From Physcomitrium patens (taxonomy: Eukaryota; Streptophyta; Bryopsida; Funariales; Funariaceae), in contig NC_037275.1 of assembly GCF_000002425.4 (NCBI RefSeq), forward strand, positions 8,888,450-8,952,449: DNA of 64,000 nucleotides, written 5' to 3'. Position numbers and translations under genes: made by a program. Under the pieces are notes generated by a model. That model was not told where the DNA came from. It ran no database searches and saw only the letters and a list, made by a program, of their open reading frames with translations. Shown in pieces: positions 10,274 through 23,450 of the stretch (positions are counted from its first letter, which is position 1; each line of letters starts with the position of its first letter).

Positions 10274-13200
10274 AGGCAACCTCTAGAATAGATGCTTTCG
10301 TTGTGGTTCCCAGAACGAGGCGAGTTAGTACCTGCCAGGTTTCTCCGCTCTTTTTCTTTTTCCCTCCCTCAAAGGAAAAGACAAATCTCACACACACACA
10401 CCCTGCAGCCATGGCCGTCTGATGACATGTTGGTGTAGGAGTAGTAGTCGTAGCAGTGGTAGTGGAGGTGATAGTGGCTGCTACGGCTGCCTAACTCCAC
10501 TCACCTTTACAACAAAACAGGAGACTAAGACTGTGTGTGTGAGAGAGTGTGAAAACGAGAGTGGGAGATTGAGTAAAAGGAGTAATAATGATGATAATAC
10601 ATCTCTGCATATAGTGTTAAAAATAGTTTTTGTATGTCCATGGTGTATTTTGTCTCAATGTAGTGCTAATACACACTTGTTCCTGTTCTTCTATATATAT
10701 ATATATATATATATAAATATATATATATACATTTAATGCAAGTGGTACATATATAAAACAATGATAAGATTGACTTTTGTTTTATTGTTTTTAGTTTTAG
10801 TTTTTTTCTTTCTTTGCTATCCTTCAAATGGTATTGGTGTTGACATTCTACATTCCTTGTGTGTGTGTGTGGGGGTGGGGGGTCTTGGTATCCATTGCTC
10901 ACCCAATGATGGACTTGGATTAGTCAACAGGAGGTGCCCTTGCAGTTGGAAACACAGAGCCAATGCCCAAGTCTGGTCTTCGAAAAGCTGATTAGTTCTG
11001 TCACCAAGGGAACTGGCAACAACCCATCTTGTTTTTTTACCTCATGAGTTTAGAAATCTAGAGTTGTACAGCTATACAGGGTGGTGGGGGGGGGGACCAG
11101 AATCAGAAGAAAGAACAATATTTTTATGTGTTTGCATAGCAGGGTGGTGAGTGACTTTTTCCTCAGTAAAAAGTCTGAAATACTCCCTAGAAATGCTGTG
11201 CCAAATGGGACAGAAATATCAATGGCTGCTCAACAATGCCATGGCCATCAAAACTGGAGAACCTTAAATATAAAAAGGCACACTGCATGGGCAACAAGTA
11301 CAAACAGAGGGCTCACTTCAACCCAAGTGGACAATGATTCTGCAGGCACACCATCCATTACCTCCATTCATCCTCCCCATCTCTCTTGTCCACCATGCAA
11401 ATCATTCCCCTGTTAACCTCCCCTCCCCACTTCTCTAAAGAAAGGAAACAAACTGTTGCCTACTTCTACCACCCCTACAAGGAACACACCTCAGCCTCTG
11501 CACCAAGTGGTTGGAGGACAATAAAGCTACCAAAGAAAGACAGACAGAAAGAAAAGAAACAGAATGAAGGCAGGAAGGAACAGCATGGGACCAAAGGCAG
11601 TGGGAGCTGAGCAAGGGAGTGGGCTATGGAGTTGGGAAATGTGCTCTTTCTCTTACTGCTTCTCATTCTACTTCTACCACTACTTCTTCTCATAGTGTTA
11701 ACTTGGGCTTCCAACAGAGGGACCCATACAAGGCATTTTGTCTTCTTCTTCCTCCTTCCTTCATTAGGTCTATTATTCCAGATATTTGGTTGTGTTTTTG
11801 TTTTGGTTTCTAGCAGAGAGCTCTGTGTGTTGTGTTTTGAGTGTGCAAGTGAGTGTAGCTCTGTTGGGAGTGAGTGAGTGAGTGAGCTGCTGGCATCTTG
11901 TTAGTACCCACACATGGCACTGGGTGTGCCCTAGGAAACCTAGAGGGCAGTGGGAACCTTCCTGATCCTCTGCCTTTGAAGACAAATTTTGAGCATATTT
12001 CAAGCTGGCTGACAATGGGCTGCATGGCATGTGTAGTAAATAGTATCCACCCCTTCATGTTCAAATAATAATAATAGAATATCACTTATTCTGTGCACAA
12101 AATCGTCACCAGTTTCCACCCCTTTCTACATACCATCTGTTCTCCACCATGTCTCTCCATGCAGTTGAAAAAGGGGGAAAAGAGAGAAGGGGACTATTAA
12201 TTAAATGTGTACATATGGGGGTTAAGCTTGGGCCCCATCAAATAGTTATATCTGCCAATTTGCAACCTCCACAAACACATTGTGTACACACATTGTGCCT
12301 CCACACTCAAGCTCATGTTCATAGTTGTGTGTGTGTGTGTGTCTATGTACACATGTACCCAAAACCAAAACTTAAACAATATCAAAAAGAAAGAAAGAAA
12401 GTCTCAGAATGTGAGGCCCTAGTTCTATTGATTTCAGTACCAAAATATCTCATAAATAAATAAATTTTGCTTTTTTATTTTTCATGTATCTACTTTTTCT
12501 TGATGTATTTTATTGTCAAATCGAAAATTCATTTATTTGGCAACTCAGGGTTGACTAGCTTTTATTATTATCATGAATCCTGTACAAAAGGTTTTCTTTC
12601 TTACCATGTCAGCCTTCATGCTATCTGATGGTGTTGAATGGCTCCTATCAGATGATATGACATGAAAGCCCCACATTATATGATGTGGAGAATGTAGTTA
12701 AGTCTCTATATGGAAACATGTGTAGATATGTCTGACAATATCTACCCATCTATCCATCTATAGAAAGAAAGACTGCAGTTCCACAATTGCATATCAATGT
12801 TAACAATAAATATGTATTCTTTGCTTTTTAAATAAATTTTATTACGTGCATGATGAAAAGTCTTGCAAATCTCACATCTTTCAATATGAGTATAGAAGCA
12901 TGGGGCAAAATTTTGGTCTTACTTTATTTAGTCATTCTCTTTACTTATTTATCTAGCTTTCTCATAATTGGCACTGGAGTCAAACTAGTTCGATTCACAT
13001 ACATGGAAGATAGTACAGACACCAACAACTCATCTTCTGCTCAAAAGTATTTGCATTAAATTTGCTTGAAGTTTTTAGTTCTTAGTTTGAGTTTTTTTTT
13101 TTGGACTTTATTTTTTCATTTATCTGTTTTCAAGTATTTAATTTTATCTATCTTGCTACCACAAAGGAAGCCATGATTTGATTGGGTTTGGTGGGTCTCA

Positions 13201-13855
13201 ACATGGCCACTTCCACCCAAAAGTATTGCAACACACTGGATCCAATGAGAGCATGGCAAACTGAAATAGGAGAATTTAATTATTGGGATATTAGGTTCAT
13301 GATATATGCTGTGCCAGCTCTTGCACATTTAATTTTCAATTTAGCTTTACTCAACATTTGGTATGAATGTATGCAAATGAAAAAGAGGCAAATATATAGT
13401 TGTAAAAATAAAAATAAGAATAAAAACATTCAACAACCTCCTTTCAGAAACATAATCGGGTTTGTGAAACAGATGGGGGTGACAGCAACCTGCTCTTTCT
13501 TCATGAAAATGTAAAAAAGGAAAGTAATAACAACAACAACAACAAAAACAGGGACCGTGTGAAAGCAATCCACTATTCAAAAACCTTAAGTGTCAAAGAG
13601 ATTTTACATTCACCTATAGCACTGTAAGACAAATAGCACTCCAGATCACTTTTGTCAAGCATGATACGTGACGAGAGATCTCAAAAAAGCAGTGTAAAGG
13701 GCAGGGATAAAGAATAATTCAAAAAATATAATAAAAAACATTTTTTTTTCTGTATTGGTTTTAATCCGAAATATTTCAGAAATCAAAGCAATAAACCCCC
13801 CCCCTCCCAAAAAAAAAAGAAAAAGAAAAAGAAAAAAAGGACTTAATTAATTGAT
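10274..13855. other. Intergenic, CpG-poor, microsatellite-rich
   Basis: This holds the upstream region of the AP2 gene and then about 3 kb of CpG-poor sequence with (TA)n at 10691-10729, (GT)n near 10858-10871 and (GT)n near 12326-12342. An imperfect hairpin lies at 12605-12664 (CATGTCA...TGACATG outer, ATCTGAT...ATCAGAT inner). Several 60-110 codon frames occur, but none has a domain, splice-consistent extension or coding bias that I can defend. Confidence 0.6.
10691..10729. repeat. (TA)n microsatellite
   Basis: An almost uninterrupted AT dinucleotide run with one TAAATA interruption. Confidence 0.9.
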
Positions 13856-13859
13856 TGAA

Positions 13860-14320
13860 AAAGTTTTTAAAACCACGAGACGAGTCTACAATTACAAGGG
13901 AAGCCCCTAAAATAGCAAGAGGCAAGATTTGGCGCAAAGAAACTGACAGTAGCGCGGGAGTGCAGACTTGCCACGTGACCGTTCGTCATTCTATGCACCC
14001 AGGAATGAGTCCATGTCAGCAGAAAGTACGGCCAGCAGGGCTCCTCCTCCTCCATGACGGCCAATCAGATTCTGGAAGGAATCTGCCTCTCCACCACGCC
14101 GCATTCTGAGCTGGAATGGGTGTCAGAGTCTGCGCGGATTCCACACATGCCGCGTGTCGTTTCTTATTCCTTCGAGGCGGAGAAAGGGGAGCTTTCAGCC
14201 TTGTTCCCCATGACGTTCCCCTCCGGCTCCGTTCCTTATGTGGGGAACTCTGAACGAGATATTAATGTAGGAGGGGGGGGGGGATGGACCGAATTAATTG
14301 CTCATCTATGTTCATGAATC
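13860..14320. promoter_or_regulatory. Gene-less CpG-containing island with promoter-like motifs
   Basis: Base composition jumps from AT-rich to GC- and CpG-rich for about 450 bp. The island contains a G-box core CACGTG (13972-13977), a CCAAT motif in GGCCAATCAG (near 14059) and a TTCTGGAAGGAAT heat-shock-like motif just after it. No open reading frame here looks coding. It may be the promoter or first exon of a non-coding or mis-split transcript, or a relic of one. Confidence 0.4.
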
Positions 14321-17300
14321 TGACCCATTTGTTCCCTTCCGATGAAGCCTCACTTCTTGCGTTGGAGTTATTTTAAAATTGGGTGTAAAAATGAAATAAT
14401 TCTTGAGTGTGGCTCGCCATTCGAGGGCCAGATAAGTAAATATTATTATTACGTGCGAATTCGTTAGTGTGTGTGCATTATGAGCACATTGTAAACGATT
14501 CATAGCTTTAACATAGGTTATTTATTTATTTATTATGTAGAAATTAATATTGAATTTCTTAACGTAGTAGGTGTTTGATGATTATTTAGTTATTACTCTA
14601 TAGTTAGAGATGTAATGAAAATTTGTAGTTACTCATGTATGCCCATTTTAAATCCGTTATGAAAGATTTTAAAAATCCAAAACTCCATGGTAACAATTTG
14701 TTCAATTGTAAAATTAACTGTAAACTTGTTATTCATGAATTGTTAAAGAGTATGCAGTGGGTTTAATCTTGTTTGAATGTAGAGAATATTCCATTGATGA
14801 ATTTAAAATGTTTTGAAGATTAACTTAATCTTCTTTATGAATAAGAAATAACTACTTTAAAAACCAATATCTACCAATCAAAAGTATTCTCACACTTGAG
14901 GCTTATATTTCCCTTAGTTATTTTTAAGTGTAGAATTATAGAATAGATTATGTTCATGTTTTTTAAAATTATTTGGCATTGTCATGAGTTTAATCCAAAT
15001 TTATATTTTTAAAATTTATTTTGAAATATGTTTTTGACTCATGTGAAAGATTTTCAATTCATGAAACATCTATATAATATTAAAAAATCATTAATAAGAT
15101 ATTAGTAAGAATTTTTTTTTTAAAAATCTCATTGGCCAAATAAGCCAATGAGAATTTTTTAATTTTAAGAAAATTCTCATTGGCTTATTTGGCCAATAAG
15201 ACAAAGAAGTTTTCTTATTGGCCAACAACATATATTGTTGTCAAGGACATGAATCTCAAAGAACTAAAGAATTAGTACACTCTTGTGATACCAAAAAAGA
15301 GTAGATAATTTCTCAAAGATAATACAATATTAAAACTAGAATGACTATTTGATTTGATTTTGATTTTTTTATTTTTATGGTAATGAAGAAACCCACAAAA
15401 GAGGAATCCACTTAGAAAGTTATAGTCATCAATTTTTAATATCTCATTTGATATGATATCTTCAATTGAAAGAAGACAAATATAAACCTAAAGGAAGGTT
15501 TTTACATTTTTCAAATCTATTTTTCTGAGGTAATCACTTTGATTGCAACATTGATTTTAAATCATTGAATTTATTTTTTATGTTATTGAAAACCAAGAAT
15601 AAAATTAGATCAAGGAAGAAATATGGGAGCAATCCAATTTTTAATTAGTAAATCAAATCTTTGTACCATAGTTATTATTAATTTATGGGTACACATCATT
15701 CAAGAATTTCAGGTAAAATATACAATTTTTTCCTTAGTTTATTTCTGTAGATCTTTACTGGTAAAACAACTACCTGGTTTATAAAAGGTGTTGTTCTTCT
15801 ATTTATTACTTGTGTTTTGATGGCTTCTTAAGAGTTACAATAAAACACTCAAAAATGAGTTTTAAATTGAATATTTCATCAAACTCTACCAAATCAACCT
15901 CTAAATAAAATTCATTGTATCTTATTTTCTGAATTAGCTTTGTATATTTCCTTAACAGATGCAAGGGACTTAAGGGGTACATTAGTGTGATTTCCCTTGA
16001 GAATATGTTACGTAAGGACCATAAGCTTTGGAAATGCTTCAATGAACCTCCGATGCTTTGTCTGCATTTCCTAGTGATGAAGCTTATTAGAAATAAATAA
16101 TCTTTAAAACAATTCACAAATTATTTTTTACTAATTTATTATTTAAACCATTTTCACAGTAAATTATGCAGGTTGTGGAGAATTTATTTTATTTTATTCT
16201 ATTTTATATTTTTAAGCATAGAATATGTTTACAAGCGAAAACTATTTTTTTTGTTTTATTTGTGTTTATTTTATTTTCCATTAATAAATTGTTTATAATT
16301 TTTTTAAACAATGTAGGGTTTTTGTTTAAACTCTATTGGAGAGTGTTGCAACAGCCATGCAAGTTGCAAAAAAGTAATCTGTTTTATTGGACAAAGTCAA
16401 CATAAAGACAATAATAGAGTAGTACTTAATGTCTCTTCTAAGAAAGTCATCTTATTTTTACATCATACCAATTACTATTTTTTGAAATTGTATGCCTTTG
16501 TTGAAAATAATGAATTATGTATATATATATATATATATATTTATTCATTCATTCATACATTCTCCTGCAAAGATGCTGTAAATCAGGTATTTGTGTAGCA
16601 ATGTTCATTTCTCTACATATGTACTTTCTTTGTCATATAGAATCTCAACTGCTGGATGTGTTGAAACCTGCATACATGCACATTAAATGATATTTAAATG
16701 ATTGCCCATTAAATTTGTATTTATTTTCTTTATTTTACAATGTGAGAAAATCTTGCCCTCAAATTTTGATTCTTTAAACTACTTGAATGGGAGTTAAAAA
16801 AAAATCGCCTCTCAAATTGCACATGTGATCAAATAACTCAGACTAGTGCAAGCACCCAATTGAGACTCCTTTACTTTACGATCTTTATTTATGAGGTAAA
16901 AATACAAGTACTGGATGTAGGTATTTTTGCAGTTTTGTAAATTAAAATTGAAATAGAAGAAGAAGATAGATTTGGAGCACATTAGATAGATTGACTTTGG
17001 TTTTAGACCATTTTGAATCCAATTCCAACCCACTACAAATCTATCATTCCTTTTCAAACAGTGAAATATGAAAAAAAAATTAATTAAATTAAAGTAATGG
17101 TATCATTTGAAGTTAGAAGTTGGTTTTCCGAGAGCAAAGGAACATTTAAGGATTCCAAATGGATTGCATGCAATGCATGCAATCACTGATGAATGAGAAG
17201 TGAAATAACCATAAAAAATTTATGCAATAAATTCCTACAATAAATTCATAAAACACATTCTTTGCTACATCAAAGATAATTACAATTTATCAATGAATTA

Positions 17301-19870
17301 TGAAATTGATCAAAATATGGATAAAAAATGGAATATTGTTGTTGATTATAATGACTAAAAAAATATGATTGATGCTCATAGGTGGTGATGGCATGCATGT
17401 CCAAGATTAGGCTTGTCAAACTTTTCTCGTATAATGGAGGGAAAATCTTTCACTAAAATGCCATCATTTATCTATCTTTTTTGTTTTATTATTATTATTA
17501 TTATTGTTATGGGTTCCAAATCTTATTTACTTATTCATTCCTGAATGATCTAAACTATTTCAATGTAACAATGAGTACATATTGATTTATTTGTTATTTG
17601 TCTTTCTCTTAATGAAAATGTGAATTTTTATGGTTATTAAAAAATTATTACATTAAAAAATAAAATAAAATAAAAGCCATTAAATAGCTAAATGTATAAT
17701 ATTATTTCAAACAATTAATTAAAATTATGATAATTTATATAGTTCTTAGATGCACAATTATTAATCCTTGAAATATATATATATATATATATATATATTG
17801 ATTTTTTTAAATCAGAGAGGCAATTAACAAAGGCTATGTGCTATATATGGTTGGAAGAGGCAAAGCCAAGTGGCTGATAGGATTGTAGGGCCATGGTAAG
17901 AATGATTTCCATCTTGGTTTCAATGCGCCACCTCTTATGATTAACAACTTTTGATAATTAATAGTTTTTCTTGCAATGGATGATACTAATTAATGGAGAA
18001 ACACTGCAGATATATATATAAAATTAAAATGATAAAAATATCGTTATTATTTTTTTACTAATACAGCTAGAGCTTTGTGCAAGCTAAATATTAATATAGT
18101 TTGGTATATTTATACATTTTTTTATCTCTAAATTACTACTGCATAATTTGTACTCATCAAAAAATTTATCGAAAAATTGTCACATGTAAAGAATGGACAT
18201 AAGAAAAATACTTAGAAAATGCTACAAAAGAAGTTAAACATTAAAAATTGCAAATCAAAAACTTCCTGTAAGATAGAAAAGAAGAAGTTAATCATCCACA
18301 AAAGAAAAATAAAATCCTATTTTTTAAAAGGTTTTTTTAAAGTTTTTTTTTGAAAAGAATGCATTCTTAGAGTTATGCTAAGTATGCTTTTGGACACCCA
18401 ATTTCAAAAATCATTAATTGTCATAAAAGGGATCAAAATTTTGAAAATTGGATTGGACTGTGTGTGTGTGTGTGTGTTTGGGCAAGTTTTCCCACAACAG
18501 GATCCCCTTCTTTTGAAGCCCACTGTGAAAATGAAGAAAGGGAGAAGGCCAGAAGGAGAAGCCAGCCACAAAAAGCTGCTCACCAAAGCAGCCACAAAGG
18601 GTTTTGTAACACCAAAGTGATACAGGACAGGGAGATGAGTTTGGTGCCTGCATTTTAATACCACCCACTTTGCTAATGGCCCCACATTCCTCTCACATCA
18701 ACCCCTTCAAAGCTGCCTCCCCATTTTCAAAGACCTTGTTGCTGCAACAACTTTCAATTTTGATCTCTCAGTGTCATCTGAAGCTACACAAAGGTTTACC
18801 AACCCTTTGACCACCCACATGAGCATTTTTTTTATTCATTTACTCTATGTCAAAATTACTGGTAGGAATTTGTTACTCTTTGAAGATCACATACTCCTCT
18901 CTCTTCAACATTCCACAATTGGATTGTTGAAAAATGCATCATGTTGAGATAAACACATATTTATATCCATTTCTTTGAATGGGTGTGTGATAAAGGGACA
19001 AGTCTGCAGATGATTTTTGAGTGATTTCTGGGGTTGTTGATACGGATGTGAAGAATAGCGAGTAGCACATTTCAGGCAATTTTCCCCAGTCCTGTAGGTT
19101 ACTGAGGGAGGTGCTACTGAACTGAATTGTCATGTGAAGCACTACAGCAAATTATGTTAGATTGCCTAGATTATTCTAATTCCCTAGAGCAAGTGCACTG
19201 TGCATTGTAGGAGGCATATACTTTGCAATACACCCATCTTCAAAAGGAGATCCAGGGTTGAGGCATTGAGACTCAATACCAGAGCCTTTGATGGTTGGAG
19301 TTTTCCAAGGTCTTAGGTTCAAAAACAGTGGGTCAATGAAGAAGGCTTCTGCTTCCCCTGTTGCTTTCATACATGCATGACACTGTGCACTTGTTCAGGG
19401 TGCAAACAGTAGGCCATAGAATCGATAGAGCCTTAGTATGGAATTCTAATCCTAATTTCAATCCCTCTCCACCACAGTTGAGCAGAAAGAAAAGAAAGAA
19501 AAAAGAAGAAGATATAAAACAAAAAAGTAGTTCAGAATGAAAGAAAATAAATACAGAGCAAAAGAACAAAGCTCTCGACTAATTCCCCTGTTATCTGACT
19601 CCTCTGCCTGTCATACAAAAGTTTCATCCATTAAATCAACCAAGGTGTCAAGGTTCTAATAAATTGGCCAGTCTGCTTGAAACGATGGAGGTCTTCTATC
19701 AGACTTCTACTTCACATCTGCACAATGTCTAATTTCATACAAATCGTATGCTTTTTTTTTTTCCTTTTTTTGTTTTAATCGCTAACAGAACATCTTAAGC
19801 TTCAGGGTTTCAATGCCCCTACATCTAAATTCACTTCTACAAAACCACGGGCAGAGCAAGTCCAAGTCCT
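14321..19870. other. AT-rich intergenic region and LPP 3' flank
   Basis: Mostly very AT-rich DNA with (TA)n at 16519-16541 and 17772-17798, a perfect inverted repeat at 15131-15197, and a CpG-poor (GT)n-bearing stretch at about 18370-18900. From about 19150 to 19870 it should include the 3' UTR of the minus-strand lipid phosphatase gene. No coding gene was identified. Confidence 0.6.
15131..15197. repeat. Perfect 28-bp inverted repeat (hairpin)
   Basis: Arms 15131-15158 and 15170-15197 are exact reverse complements separated by 11 bp. The arm core ATTGGCCAAATAAGCCAAT is itself partly palindromic. A third partial copy (TCTTATTGGCCAA) follows at about 15212-15224. It could be a small foldback element remnant or a hairpin RNA source. 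Confidence 0.85.
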
Positions 19871-22235
19871 CTACTGCATTTCAAGAGATTCTCCGTCCAC
19901 CCTCCTCTTGTCCGTTCTGCCCATTTCCAGATCGTTCTGTGGAGCATTTGTAGAAGGAATTGCTTTAGGACCGTGAAGGCCATGACTAAAAATTCCTTGC
20001 GGTTCGTATTCGAAAGGATATCCAGCTGTCCAACACCAAGAAGCCCACAAAACATTAGGTTTGACGTAAATTTGGAATAGGCTAAGAACATGTTTGTGAA
20101 ACTAGTTCAAATTCTGAATAAGGATATGGAGTACATAACAAAAAAAACCCTTGAAGGCTTACCCCATGATCCGGCATAGATACTTGGGAAATGTTGCCTG
20201 TAACAGAAGTATGCAATAGGAAGTGCTGCGTATTCCATGAAACAATGGTTATTAGAAGCGAACGTTTTATTATTGTCAAGGATTGCAATAGGATTTCAAC
20301 AATGAATCCATGAGAGTCCGGCAACAGGCTACAACATCCGCCATCAGTGCAACTGGCTGTTGCAAGACCTCTCGTTCAATCAGGCTCTATCATAGTGCTC
20401 TCCTGTATGCAGAAGGAATCACATGCAGATTCACGGTGATAAATTAAGCCCTCACCTAAGATTGCTGCACCAATGATGTCCACCCACCGATGTTGGTAAT
20501 CGTTCACCCGAGAAATTGCAATCAAAACCGCAACCAATTGAGGAAACAGCACGAAAAACACTCTGGAAGAGTAGCCTCTCTTGTCAAAAAGGCTCAGTTT
20601 TCCCGCCAAGTACAGTGACAAGTAACCAAGGCCAGCAAAGCACCCTGAAATATCACACGATAGAGCTCAAGATGACGAAACCCACGGAACAATACAGGAT
20701 TCATAAGATAATTGCAATCTGTTTATTGTTAAGAGAAAAGAACTACATAATGATATCTTCCAAAACAGGGATTGAACATATCGGTAATTTCCTTCGCACG
20801 GAGAAAATGAAGTTTTCCGATTAATTGTGCTCTCGAAGAATCATGAACCTTGTGGTTCACATTCTATTTGTCTTTTCTGCAATAGCCATTCAACCCATAC
20901 CATGCATGTGACATCTAAATAACTAACTAAATAAATAAAGACACCCTTCTTACCGTACAAAAAGCCTAGTAAAATAAAATGTCTGGCACTTACATGATAC
21001 ATGGCCGCTAGGAAAACTTTTAAAACCATCATTGTACTCCTTCATGTTAGTGGGATGACAAATTGCTCGTCTATGCTCGTCATTGGTGTATACCTGTCAC
21101 ACGATTATTCCCACAATTCTATGCATCAGATCACACTCTAATCCCAAGCTTAAACAGTAACTATCTTAACATTCGAACACCTTTGAGAAAAAGTAGCGAC
21201 AATAAGTCTTACCGCGATACCATCAGGAAAACATCGATCGAAGAAGTCGGGACGCGGCATTCCAACCATGTTCTTTACGGAATCAGTGAAAAGTGCAGTC
21301 AGAGTGATCGCTGTTGCAAGACCTGCAAGAACGGGGTTCAGGAGAACATCACATTACAGCATGAGGACGAAGAGCCAAAGTCTCTGAAAATATTTCCCAT
21401 ATTCTAACAGAACTACAACGTTGTCATACATCGTAGTCACACACATACAATTTGGAACCACATCAAATTATATGATCATGTAAACCTTCTCAATTCTACT
21501 TCAGCATATCAAAAGACGACAAACAAAGCAACTCCACGATAAACACTTTGCATCGACAAGCCGCGTGCAGGTGATTAATGCAGTATGAATGTCTGCTGCT
21601 CAGGGAAGAGGACACGTCTTTTTTCTCATGAGAAAGACAAGATCAATACATCGATTTTTCGAACAATTAAATCACAGTAGGAGTGGATGCACTTGATCAG
21701 TACCCACCAAGAAAAGCATTGTGGAAATCACGAATACTCCTCCTCCTGACGTAGTACGCGACAAAGAAAAGAAACGGAACCAGAACAGCCACAACCTGGT
21801 TATTAGATTCAACAAAAACAAAGACTTAGTAATTCCTTTGCAAGACTGTCAACAGTGAGCCAGTTAGTTGAAAGATTCACCATCCTCATGCGCACAAGGG
21901 CACGAGATATGGGCGATGCATCAACACGCATGAACTAAACTTACTGGATAAAGAAAAAAGAAAAAAAGAAAAAAAAGTGAGAAGAGTCGTACCCCAATGG
22001 ACCACACTGGTACAGTGTCTGGACCTGTTGGGTACTTGTAGTCCTGCATTTTATCTTCATCCACGAAACGTTGGAATGGGGGGATCACAACGTAGACAAT
22101 AATCTCCAGGACAATCATAACCCCAATCCACACCCAGTCCCGCAGGTGATGCTTAATTAGCTGCACGAGCCGCACCTTGTGGTGCGACCGTTCCAATGGG
22201 ACCCGATCCCCGTCGCCGTCCCATCCAGTTCGCAT
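19871..22235 (-). CDS. LPP: Lipid phosphate phosphatase (PAP2 superfamily, plant LPP type)
   Basis: Seven exons on the minus strand: 22235-21993, 21795-21708, 21322-21213, 21093-20994, 20644-20456, 20225-20163 and 20025-19871. They join in phase to 948 nt, 315 residues, the usual plant LPP length. The three PAP2 catalytic motifs are complete: KNMVGMPRP (127-135), PSGH (175-178) and SRVNDYQHRWVD (225-236, catalytic His232). Hydrophobic segments near 34-51, 83-93, 183-193 and 209-224, among others, fit the six-helix integral membrane fold. The family removes phosphate from phosphatidic acid, diacylglycerol pyrophosphate and lysophosphatidic acid, ending PA signals and supplying diacylglycerol. 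The start is the first ATG after a splice acceptor (ct at 22238-22239 on the plus strand), so an intron lies in the 5' UTR. An upstream coding exon cannot be excluded, but the N terminus already matches the family in length. Confidence 0.93.
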
Positions 22236-23450
22236 GCCTGCGGAAAGAAAGGCAGAATGTCTAAAAATTCAATCTCCAAGAATAGACAAGCGCTGTTCTC
22301 CAGAACACACAGAAAAAAATCTTGATAGAACCGTGGATAACCAGCGACCCCATTCATAGTACTTCATAATGATGTAATACATAATCTGCCCAAGAGATCA
22401 AATTTCAGTTAAGGAAAATTGTATGCTACATACCGGAACTCATTTTAACCTTCTAGATCGAAGAGCTCGAATCTGCCTGCCGACCCAACCTGTCACAAGA
22501 ACAACAAACCTTCAAATCAGGAACAAAGCAAAGAATGTACACGGACTCCCAGCAGACCTTTCCATTCCGAAAATGACGCACTCAGTCGAAAAAGATAGAG
22601 GCTACAGGTGGACGCATTTCATGTATCATACACAAAGAAATGCAACGAGGGCTACCAAACCCAACAACAAACAGACCACTGAGCTCAAATCCCCGCGAAA
22701 AGCTCATTCCCTCATTCTCACGACTCAAGACTGGGGCGTCTCACCAACCTATGAAAAATGCTGGGTCTCTTAAAACTCCATTTCAGAGAATACTACTCAC
22801 TAAAACCATTAGGTCACCATTGGCTTCCAGCCAGCCACGACAAAGCCGAACAGAACATACAACGCTCCAACACAACACGCACCCTGCAACCGAAACTCCA
22901 GGACAGCAACATTAAAGTAAAAATAAAAAACAAAAACAACAATAACAACAACAACAGAACTAACTGAACATACGAAACTGCACAGCGGGGCCAGTGACAC
23001 GAACCCACCGTGCAACAAGTGAAAGGTGCAGGCACAGCAGCGTCCGAAATAACGGGAACCTTTGCTCGAGGGGTTCATTCATTCACAGCCTATGCCTTGC
23101 CTGCCTTGACTTGCCAAGCTGTCGGCTCAACGTCATCATCTGGCAAGGCAACAAATGTCAGGCATCCCGCAATTTCTCCGACTTGAAAATACAGCAGGAT
23201 CCGCCTCGTCGTCTCGGTGACCCATCCCGGCCCTGATACGTGATCGGCTGGACATTAGCCCACGGTCCACCCTCGCGGTTCCGAATTCCTCGCTGGCAGA
23301 ATTACGCTTCGACGACATGAGCTTGCAACGGATTCGACGCCGAATAGCAATACCGGGCGGCACTCATCGGCATGGGACGACGTCGCCGGACCCCGACACC
23401 ACAAACAGCTCTTCGGATCACGAACGTGTCGGTGAGGCTTTGTCACGGAA
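22236..23450 (-). promoter_or_regulatory. 5' UTR, leader intron and promoter region of the LPP gene
   Basis: A splice acceptor two bases before the LPP start codon shows that the leader is spliced. CpG content rises through about 23000-23430, where the promoter or first exon most likely sits. The first donor and the TATA box could not be placed with confidence. Confidence 0.45.

Noticed and set aside
12605..12664. Hairpin as microRNA precursor
   Set aside because: Pairing is limited to two 7-bp blocks with large internal loops, too weak for a plant precursor.
12850..13514. Two small frames, one with a hydrophobic segment
   Set aside because: They are AT-driven, lack splice-consistent partners and resemble no family; most likely chance.
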